From: Magnetococcus marinus MC-1
GTDB lineage: Bacteria > Pseudomonadota > Magnetococcia > Magnetococcales > Magnetococcaceae
Direction of reading: 5' to 3'
Length of the DNA stretch: 64,000 nt
NCBI RefSeq assembly: GCF_000014865.1
Contig: NC_008576.1
Coordinates: forward strand, 4,555,001-4,619,000
Shown: positions 57,719 through 64,000 of the stretch, piece by piece
How the letters are laid out: the number at the start of each line of letters is the position of its first letter
Position numbering within the stretch: position 1 is the first letter of the stretch
Made by a program: the position numbers and the translations under genes
The notes under the pieces: generated by a model
The model's database searches: none
Told to the model about the DNA's origin: nothing
The model's input: only the letters and a program-made list of their open reading frames with translations

Positions 57719-58525
57719 ATGTCGAACGGAACGGACGAATCGCTTATGAGCGCCGAAGCCATGCATGCAGCCGCCAGTGCGGCCCCTAAAATGGATCCTC
57801 TTCACCATTTCATGGTGCAAAAGGTTGTGCCCATTGAGATTGCTGGTATCGACCTCTCCATTACCAACTCCACCATCTGGATGTGGTTGGCGGTGGCGGT
57901 GGCGTTTTTGTTTATGAAGTGGAGCTTTCGGGGTCGCGCTGAAGATAAGTTAATCCCCACCAAAATGCAGTCTTTGGCGGAGATGACCTTTACTTTTGTA
58001 CGCCAGATTGTGGATCAGAATATTGGTGGTGCAGAGGGTCGTAAGTACTTCCCAGCCATCTTTACCCTGTTTTTGCTGGTGCTGTTCTGCAACCTGCTGG
58101 GTCTTATTCCTGGTTCGTTTACCCCTACGTCACAGTTGGTTGTGACCGCGACGTTGGCCTTGAGTGTATTTTTCTTCGCCACGGGTTTGGCGATTGTGAA
58201 ACATGGCACCGGTTTTATCGGCTTTTTTGTGCCGTCAGGGGTGCCCCCCATGTTGTTGATTTTGATGGTGCCAATTGAGATTGTTTCTTACCTCTCCCGG
58301 CCTGTCTCTCTTTCCGTGCGTCTGTTTGCGAACATGACTGCGGGCCACACCGTGTTGGCGATTATGTTCTTTTTTGCGGCCACGCTGCCTTTGGGCGGTT
58401 TGTTGATGCCAGCTGCGTTCGCGACGGTGTTTACCGGTTTTGAGTTGTTCATTGGCTTCATCCAAGCCTATATTTTCACGATTCTTACCTGCGTCTATAT
58501 CAACGACGCGCTGCATCTGCACTAA
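57719..58525 (+). CDS. atpB: ATP synthase F0 subunit a
   Basis: Proton-channel subunit, 268 residues, about six helices. Diagnostic segments are FCNLLGLIPGSFTPTSQL, SLSVRLFANMTAGHTVLAI with the essential Arg, and the final FIQAYIFTILTCVYINDALH. The N-terminal ~25 residues are Ala-rich and poorly conserved; the start at 57719 has only a weak AGGT upstream, and another ATG at 57746 is possible. Confidence 0.95.
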   Translation: MSNGTDESLMSAEAMHAAASAAPKMDPLHHFMVQKVVPIEIAGIDLSITNSTIWMWLAVAVAFLFMKWSFRGRAEDKLIPTKMQSLAEMTFTFVRQIVDQNIGGAEGRKYFPAIFTLFLLVLFCNLLGLIPGSFTPTSQLVVTATLALSVFFFATGLAIVKHGTGFIGFFVPSGVPPMLLILMVPIEIVSYLSRPVSLSVRLFANMTAGHTVLAIMFFFAATLPLGGLLMPAAFATVFTGFELFIGFIQAYIFTILTCVYINDALHLH

Positions 58526-58591
58526 GCAGACCAGCGTCACACGTGCGGGGAGGTCCCGGCGTGTGTAGGAATGGATCTCGTCCTAATCCGC

Positions 58592-58600
58592 TAAGGAGGA
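58592..58600 (+). promoter_or_regulatory. Very strong ribosome binding site of atpE
   Basis: TAAGGAGGA complements the 3' end of 16S rRNA along its length and sits 9 bases before the ATG, in keeping with the high copy number of subunit c. Confidence 0.85.
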
Positions 58601-58609
58601 TAAAGTCCC

Positions 58610-58837
58610 ATGGAAAGCGCTGCCGCCGCATTTATCGGTATGGGCCTGGCCGCTGCCGGTATGGCCGGCTCGGGTATTGGTCTGGGTTACCTGTTCGGTA
58701 AAACCATTGAGTCCATCGCTCGTCAGCCTGGTGCTGAAGCTCAGATGACCAAGTACATGTGGATCGGCGCGGCCTTCGTGGAAGCCGTTGCCCTCTACGG
58801 TCTGGTTATCGCCTTTATCATCATGAGCAAAGGTTAA
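58610..58837 (+). CDS. atpE: ATP synthase F0 subunit c
   Basis: 75 residues, two-helix hairpin forming the rotor ring. Gly-rich first helix (GMGLAAAGMAGSGIGLGYLFG), the polar loop with RQPGAEAQ, and the proton-carrying Glu in AAFVEAVALYGLVIAF in helix two. No sodium-binding signature is evident. Confidence 0.97.
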   Translation: MESAAAAFIGMGLAAAGMAGSGIGLGYLFGKTIESIARQPGAEAQMTKYMWIGAAFVEAVALYGLVIAFIIMSKG

Positions 58838-58863
58838 ACCACTAGAAAGAACTGGATGATCTT

Positions 58864-59433
58864 ATGATCAGTGCTGCTTACGCTGCTACTCATGCCGCCG
58901 CAGAGCATGCCCAATCGGGCATGCCCCAGTTCGACTCCAGTACCTTTAGTTCGCAGATGTTTTGGACGGTGATTTCGTTCGTCGCCCTGCTGCTGCTGCT
59001 AAAGAAGTTCGTGGTTCCCGCCATCTCTGATGTGTTGGAAGCACGGGCGTCGCGGATTGAAGAAGAACTAAAAGCCGCCGAAAATGAGCGAAAAGAGGCC
59101 GCCGCGCTTCTGGTCGATCAGCGTGCCGAAGTTAAAGCTGAGCGCGAGAAAATTGCGCAACTGCTTGAGTCCGCTCGTAAAGAAGCCGATGCCCTGCGCG
59201 AGCAGGAGAAGGCCGAACTGGAAGCCGAATTGGCCAAGCTGAAGTCACAGGCTACTCAAGATATTGAGCAGGCACGCCGTCAGGCGATGTCTGAGGTCCG
59301 TGGCGTCGTTGTGGAAGTCGCCTTGGCGGTGACCGAAAAGCTCATCACCAAGTCGATTGATAAGGCCGAGGCCAACAAACTGGCCGACGAAGCCATCCGT
59401 CACTTGGAAGCCAACAAGGATCAACTGCACTAA
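58864..59433 (+). CDS. atpF: ATP synthase F0 subunit b (b'-like N-terminus)
   Basis: 189 residues. One N-terminal membrane helix ([19 protein letters not shown]) and a long charged coiled-coil stalk. The lead-in [15 protein letters not shown] resembles the b' subunit of alphaproteobacteria and cyanobacteria more than classical b. It is the only b-type gene here, and a strong terminator follows, so the delta-to-epsilon genes (atpHAGDC) must be elsewhere. Confidence 0.9.
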
Positions 59434-59466
59434 GCCTTTGGCATGGTCGGTTACCCTGCTAAAAAA

Positions 59467-59491
59467 GCCTACAGGATCATTCCCTGTAGGC
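59467..59491 (+). terminator. Terminator of the F0 operon
   Basis: GCCTACAGG pairs perfectly with CCTGTAGGC over a 7-base loop, followed by TTTTTTT. It is 34 bases after the atpF stop. Confidence 0.92.
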
Positions 59492-59582
59492 TTTTTTTAT
59501 ATGGCTTGTTGGTTACCATTTTGCATGACAAATCCCACCCTAACGGACCACCAGGGTCACTGCATTGGAACCACCGTAACAA

Positions 59583-60752
59583 ATGGATTGGATGATCTCA
59601 AACATGCGCGCGACAGCTCTGACGTTGGCTAAAACGCAGCTTACATCCCTTGTGTTAGCTGTGCTGATATGTCTAATAAGCTTCACGTCATGGTTGTCGG
59701 ATCAACCACAAACCGCTTTTGATCAATTGGCCCTGGGTAAAGATGTTACAGAAGTAAGCCAGCAGGAAGAAGGCTATCACGTTCACTGTCGCACATTGAA
59801 TGATGGTGGTCAGTGTTTGCACGATTGGCTTGAGAGAGGCGCCAAACCGGTTCATGTATGGCTAGGGAATTCACAACTGCACGCCATTAATCAATGGCAA
59901 CCAGGCGAGACCACCGCACCCAATGTGCTGCATCAACGTTGGAAAGATGGGAACCATACCCTGCTTGCCTATAGTCAACCCAACGCAAATTTAATGGAGC
60001 ACTATCTCCTTTTTGAGGCGTTGCTCGAAAAGTTACCAGTTGAACGGCTTATTTTGCCTGTTGTGTTTGATGATCTTCGTGAAACGGGTATTCGACCCAC
60101 TCTGCTACCTTTACTGTCACAACCGTCCATTGTCTCCAACCTGAGCAACACCTCGATTGGACAGAAAATAATCGCACAGAATACCCAGGTGGAAAAACAG
60201 AGTGAGATTGATCTCAAAGGGCTCTCGGAAACACCGCAAAAGCGCGTGGAATCATATCTCAACCATCAGTTATCCCACTATTGGCCTTGGTGGGATAAAC
60301 GGGTCGAAGCCAGAGGACAGATTTACTTTTTTCTGTATCGCCTACGCAATCAAGTTTTTGGCATTACCGCTCAAAGTAAACGTAAAATAATCCGCGCCCG
60401 CTATTTGGATAATATGGCGGCATTGGATGCCATCCTGGTGCGTGCCAAACAGCGTTTTGTCGACATATTACTTTACATCCCACCCATCCGCAATGACGTT
60501 GAGTTGCCTTATCTTATGCGTGAATATACCTCCTTTAAACATTCACTTTCTGAAAAAGCACAGGGACCACATATCCATTTGTTCAATTTTGAGAATCTTG
60601 TTCCTGCACACTGGTGGGGAGCTAACAACTCGACCAATATGCAAGATAAAACCGAGCTTGATTTTATGCATTTCCAAGGCCCAGGCCATGTACGCTTGGC
60701 ACAAGCCATTGATGAGGCTGTCAAAACTATGGATAAGGGTGTCTCTCGATGA
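59583..60752 (+). CDS. SGNH-hydrolase-like membrane-anchored protein (O-acetylation partner)
   Basis: 389 residues. One N-terminal membrane anchor (LTSLVLAVLICLISFTSWL, residues ~20-38) and a large extracytoplasmic domain. Candidate catalytic residues are the nucleophile Ser97 in VWLGNSQLH and the Asp/His pair in ELDFMHFQGPGH near residue 355. This resembles DltD/AlgJ/AlgX-like partners of MBOAT acetyltransferases. It overlaps the MBOAT gene by 4 bases (ATGA), implying coupled translation. Its codons look visibly more A+T-rich than the neighbours. A downstream ATG at 59604 is an alternative start. Confidence 0.65.
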   Translation: MDWMISNMRATALTLAKTQLTSLVLAVLICLISFTSWLSDQPQTAFDQLALGKDVTEVSQQEEGYHVHCRTLNDGGQCLHDWLERGAKPVHVWLGNSQLHAINQWQPGETTAPNVLHQRWKDGNHTLLAYSQPNANLMEHYLLFEALLEKLPVERLILPVVFDDLRETGIRPTLLPLLSQPSIVSNLSNTSIGQKIIAQNTQVEKQSEIDLKGLSETPQKRVESYLNHQLSHYWPWWDKRVEARGQIYFFLYRLRNQVFGITAQSKRKIIRARYLDNMAALDAILVRAKQRFVDILLYIPPIRNDVELPYLMREYTSFKHSLSEKAQGPHIHLFNFENLVPAHWWGANNSTNMQDKTELDFMHFQGPGHVRLAQAIDEAVKTMDKGVSR

Positions 60753-62212
60753 TTTTTAACTCGGTTACCTATCTTCTTTTCCTTCCTCTTGTCGCTCTAC
60801 TTTACTGGGTATTACCTCGTCAGCCACGTTTATGGTTGCTGTTTCTGGGCAGCATCTCCTTTTATGGATTTTGGCGCGTTGAATTTATTCCGTTAATGCT
60901 CGCTTCAACCCTAGTGGACTATTTGGCCGGCCTTTATATCTATGCCCATAATGAACCTTGGAAACGAAAATTGGGACTTTGGTTCAGCCTTTTGACCAAC
61001 CTTGGCTTGCTCTTTTATTTTAAATACCTCTTTTTTGTCGTCGATAATTTGCATGATGTCTTCTCTTGGTTTGGCAGCGATTTCCACACGCCCGCTCTAT
61101 CCATTATCTTACCGTTGGGAATCAGTTTTTATACTTTTCAAACCATTAGTTACAGCGTTGATGTGTATCGAGGGTTTATCAAACCAGAACGTCATTTTGT
61201 GCTCTATGGATGTTTTGTAACCTTTTTCCCACAGCTGGTAGCCGGACCGGTATTACGCGCCAAAGAGGTCATTCCACAGCTTGATGTTCGGCCCTCTTGG
61301 TCGATGGATATTTTTGTCAGTGGGATCAAACGGGTCTTGCTTGGCCTGTTTCTCAAGGTTGTGTTGGCGGATAATCTGGCCCCCTTGGTCGATGATGGTT
61401 TTGCGCAACCAAGTGCAACACTTAGCGCCATAGATGTACTGACGCTTGCCTATCTATTTGGTTTTCAGATCTATTTTGATTTTGCTGGTTATTCCCATAT
61501 CGCCATTGGTTCTGCACGAATGATGGGTATTACCTTCCCGGAAAACTTTAACTTTCCTTACATCGCCCACTCGCCCAAAACCTTTTGGAAGCGCTGGCAT
61601 ATCTCTTTATCCAGCTGGATACGCGACTATCTCTATTTTCCCTTGGCCAGGGTCGTGGTGCAAGATCGCTCTACCGGGGGTTTGGCCGTAACGACTGACT
61701 CCCTACCCAGTCGTAATCTATACGCCAGCCTTTTCCTGACTTGGGCGATCATGGGGCTTTGGCACGGTGCTGCTTGGACATTCATGGTTTGGGGGTTGTT
61801 ACACGCGGTGTGGATTGCGCTCTATCGCCTTGGGCACCACCTGTTTGATGGGTGGTCTATGCCACTGCGGCATGGGCTTGGTTGGATCATCACCTTGTCA
61901 CTGGTCATGCTGAGCTGGATTCCCTTTCGGGCCGAGAGTCTGGCACACACCTGGACGCTTTATGCCCACCTGTTGCAACCAAGGGATTATCTCTGGCTGG
62001 GTATGCGTGAGAACACCTATTTGATTGCGGCCCTGCTACTCATGGGCTTTTTGATCAGTTACGCGGTTTATACCGTGGTATGGCCTTATGTGTTGAAACA
62101 CGGCAGGAGAGTGCTACCGTTGATGCTGGAATCGCTTTTCCTGGCTGTGGTGATGGGGCTGGTATTCATTTTTCTGCGCCCCATCAGCCAGTTTATCTAT
62201 TTTCAATTTTAA
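60749..62212 (+). CDS. MBOAT-family O-acyltransferase (AlgI/DltB-like)
   Basis: 487 residues with about 11-12 membrane helices. Family motifs: LPLGISFYTFQTISYSVDVYRG, YFDFAGYSHIAIG, KTFWKRWHISLSSWIRDYLY with a conserved His, and the catalytic His339 in MGLWHGAAWTFMVWG. Related proteins pass acetyl or other acyl groups across the inner membrane to alginate, cellulose, peptidoglycan or teichoic acid. The target polymer is unknown as no polymer genes are beside it. Coupled to the SGNH gene. Confidence 0.9.
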   Translation: MIFNSVTYLLFLPLVALLYWVLPRQPRLWLLFLGSISFYGFWRVEFIPLMLASTLVDYLAGLYIYAHNEPWKRKLGLWFSLLTNLGLLFYFKYLFFVVDNLHDVFSWFGSDFHTPALSIILPLGISFYTFQTISYSVDVYRGFIKPERHFVLYGCFVTFFPQLVAGPVLRAKEVIPQLDVRPSWSMDIFVSGIKRVLLGLFLKVVLADNLAPLVDDGFAQPSATLSAIDVLTLAYLFGFQIYFDFAGYSHIAIGSARMMGITFPENFNFPYIAHSPKTFWKRWHISLSSWIRDYLYFPLARVVVQDRSTGGLAVTTDSLPSRNLYASLFLTWAIMGLWHGAAWTFMVWGLLHAVWIALYRLGHHLFDGWSMPLRHGLGWIITLSLVMLSWIPFRAESLAHTWTLYAHLLQPRDYLWLGMRENTYLIAALLLMGFLISYAVYTVVWPYVLKHGRRVLPLMLESLFLAVVMGLVFIFLRPISQFIYFQF

Positions 62213-62241
62213 TCAGATCCTTTGCGCTCATACGCGATGGA

Positions 62242-63639
62242 TTATGCTTTTTTGGTGCATTCGGCGTAGAAGGACTCAAACTCCTCCTCCCAAAACAGGG
62301 GCTCTACCGCGCCTCTCCAGCGCCCTTTATAGGCCTCCAACAGACGTTCCGCAGGGGTTTGGTTGTTCTCCACTGTGATAAACAAAGGATCAAGAAAGAT
62401 CGACTCATCACAGCCATTGGCATTGCGCTCGCCCTGCCGATGTAAACTGGCCCGGGCGATCTCCAACACCGATAAACCCAAAGCGCGAAAGCTGATCCCC
62501 TCGGGTGTAAGGGTCTGTAGGGCAAGGCGGGGGGTCTCTTGATGAATGCGGTCCCGTTCTTCATGGCTCCAGCGTTTGACCCGGTCCCAAGCGGCCAGCA
62601 AGGCGGTTTCATCGTGCAACAAGCCCTTCCATAGGGCCGGCATGGCGCATAGGCTGCTGGAGTTACCGGCATCGGCCCCACGCAGTTCCAGATAATGCTT
62701 TAAACGTACATCGGGAAACAGCGTTGAAAGATGGGTTTGCCAATCTCCAAGAGTAGGATAAACACCGGGTTTTGCAGGATGTTTACCCTCCATGAAAGCG
62801 CGGAAGGGCACACCCCCACCTGAACCATATACCCCCTTTTCATAAAGGAACAGCATGGGACAGTCCAGGGCATACTCCGCATAGCGGGCAAACCCAAAAC
62901 CCTCTTCAAAGACAAAGGGCAACCAGCCACAGCGATCTGGGTCGGTATGCCGCCAAATCTCCCCCCGATAGGAGAGGAAGCCGTTGGGTTTACCCTCTAA
63001 AAAGGGCGAATTGGCAAACAGCGCCATGGTGAGCGGTTGCAGGGCCATGGATAAACGAAACTTGTTGACCATATCCGCTTCGCTAGAAAAATCAAAATTG
63101 GCCTGCACCGTACAGGTACGCGCCATCATATCCAGGCTCAGGTGGCCCCTGCTGGGCAGATAGTCGCGCATGATCCGGTAGCGCCCTTTGGGCATCCAGG
63201 GAATATCGTCAAAGCGCCACTTGGGCTGTACCCCTAGACCAAAAAAGGCCATATCCATATCTTGGCACAGCTCGCCCAACTGGTGTAGATGCTCGTTGAT
63301 CTCATCTTGGGTCTCATGGATGGTTTGCAGAGGCGCCCCCGAGAGCTCTAACTGACCACCCGGCTCCAGGGTGACCGAAGCACCATCCTTAATGAGGGCG
63401 ATGACATGGCCATCCTCTTCAACACGCTGCCAACCATAGCGGTCGGCCATGCTGTTGAGCAGCCGCCCGATGCCAGCTTCACCCTCGTAGGGAATGGGCG
63501 TAAGGTCTCGCTTACGAAAGCCAAATTTTTCATGTTCCGTGCCAATTCGCCACTGCTCTTTTGGCGTACAGCCTGCCTCCAAATAGGTGACCAGCTGATC
63601 AAATCGGGTTACAGGGGTTGCAAGATCAATGGCACTCAT
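62242..63639 (-). CDS. gshA: Glutamate-cysteine ligase, plant/alphaproteobacterial type
   Basis: ATP-dependent first step of glutathione synthesis. 465 residues from the ATG at 63639 (MSAIDLATPVTRFDQLVTYL); the longer frame upstream is unlike the family. Typical blocks are EHEKFGF, EPGGQLELSGAPLQTIHETQ, MARTCTVQANFDFSSEADM, and FGFARYAEYALDCPMLFL. It resembles plant-type GSH1 rather than the E. coli family. The gene converges on the MBOAT gene with only 29 bases between stops. Confidence 0.93.
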   Translation of the reverse strand: MSAIDLATPVTRFDQLVTYLEAGCTPKEQWRIGTEHEKFGFRKRDLTPIPYEGEAGIGRLLNSMADRYGWQRVEEDGHVIALIKDGASVTLEPGGQLELSGAPLQTIHETQDEINEHLHQLGELCQDMDMAFFGLGVQPKWRFDDIPWMPKGRYRIMRDYLPSRGHLSLDMMARTCTVQANFDFSSEADMVNKFRLSMALQPLTMALFANSPFLEGKPNGFLSYRGEIWRHTDPDRCGWLPFVFEEGFGFARYAEYALDCPMLFLYEKGVYGSGGGVPFRAFMEGKHPAKPGVYPTLGDWQTHLSTLFPDVRLKHYLELRGADAGNSSSLCAMPALWKGLLHDETALLAAWDRVKRWSHEERDRIHQETPRLALQTLTPEGISFRALGLSVLEIARASLHRQGERNANGCDESIFLDPLFITVENNQTPAERLLEAYKGRWRGAVEPLFWEEEFESFYAECTKKA

Positions 63640-64000
63640 AGAATCCCAACTCTTAAACGCCTTCGCTAAAGGGACAAAGGCTGTTATAGGGGCCAGCAAC
63701 GGCGCTGTCATGGCACGGCGACAGCAGGCTGAAACGTACTCAAACTTTTCGCACACTTTACCCCTGTTGACACACGAACACCAGTGCAACCCGTGCAACA
63801 CAGATCCACAAGAACCTAAAACATGATGGCGACTGCTTGGCTGATCAGAACCTGGTTTGGCGCCGGTTTATTGCCGTGGTGGTTTCTTACCCTGTAGGTG
63901 GCCCCGCAGGTGTGACCCGTCGCACACCCCAGACCCTTTGTTTAAGCGGGAAGAGAGCCTGCCTAGGACCGGAACCTGTGCACAAGGCGCGCAACATAAA
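63640..64000. other. Region right of gshA up to the window edge
   Basis: 361 bases. The upstream part probably holds the gshA promoter. The last ~130 bases (63870-64000) contain several short stems (GTGTG/CACAC at about 63910-63927, CCTG/CAGG at 63892-63911) and no coding frame, which could be the start of a structured RNA running out of the window, but I cannot name it. Confidence 0.3.

Overview
The window is a gene-dense stretch of a proteobacterial chromosome made almost entirely of housekeeping genes. Pointers to lineage are a 14-gene-type nuo operon with separate nuoC and nuoD, a dusB(nifR3)-ntrB-ntrC cluster and an F0 ATP synthase operon detached from F1 (all common in alphaproteobacteria), together with a divergent two-gene ATP citrate lyase. 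That last pair is the kind proposed for autotrophic Magnetococcus-like bacteria that run the reductive TCA cycle. My best inference is a member of the Magnetococcales (Magnetococcus marinus-like); this is recognition by gene content, not a database match.

Layout. 1-10368 (minus): nuoA to nuoL, the last cut by the window edge, encoding complex I. 10369-14202: a 700-base non-coding gap, an unrecognised gene with a collagen-like Gly-x-x tract, and an IS1634-type insertion sequence with perfect 19-base terminal inverted repeats. 14322-18413 (minus): aclB-aclA. 18620-26173 (minus): tRNA-Pro, Arg, His and Leu, then tig, clpP, clpX, lon, then tRNA-Val and tRNA-Asp. 26346-34930 (mostly plus): hemA, prfA, a PolB-like exonuclease, ilvA, yjbQ, (rpe on minus), a FecR-like lipoprotein and tatD. 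34964-35149: a 186-base remnant of the same IS, fused to the 3' end of gluQ. 35147-39745 (minus): gluQ, cheW, yggU, yggT, proC, yggS, trxA. 40064-41476 (plus): tRNA-Arg and a glycosyltransferase. 41615-47725 (minus): topA, dprA, plsY, a methyltransferase and an orphan TRAP solute-binding protein. 47858-53243: ssb (plus), then a secreted protein, lhgO, rsmB and engB (minus). 53312-62212 (plus): dusB-ntrB-ntrC, atpI-atpB-atpE-atpF, and an SGNH-hydrolase/MBOAT pair. 62242-63639 (minus): gshA.

How the genes work together. Complex I and the F0 sector serve energy conservation. ATP citrate lyase would supply acetyl-CoA and oxaloacetate if the cell fixes CO2 by the reductive TCA cycle. Trigger factor, ClpXP and Lon form a folding and proteolysis block. 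HemA, charged by glutamyl-tRNA, starts tetrapyrrole synthesis beside release factor 1. NtrBC would control nitrogen genes. The SGNH/MBOAT pair probably acetylates an unknown exported polymer.

Most worth a second look: (1) the divergent ATP citrate lyase, whose citrate-synthase-like domain seems to lack one catalytic histidine; (2) the IS and its inverted remnant 21 kb away, whose terminal repeat supplies the stop codon of gluQ; (3) the unknown collagen-like gene; (4) the single b'-like subunit in the split ATP synthase; (5) the SGNH/MBOAT pair. I found no CRISPR array, prophage or recognisable defence island. Start codons were moved from the longest open frame wherever a ribosome binding site or homology favoured an inner start.
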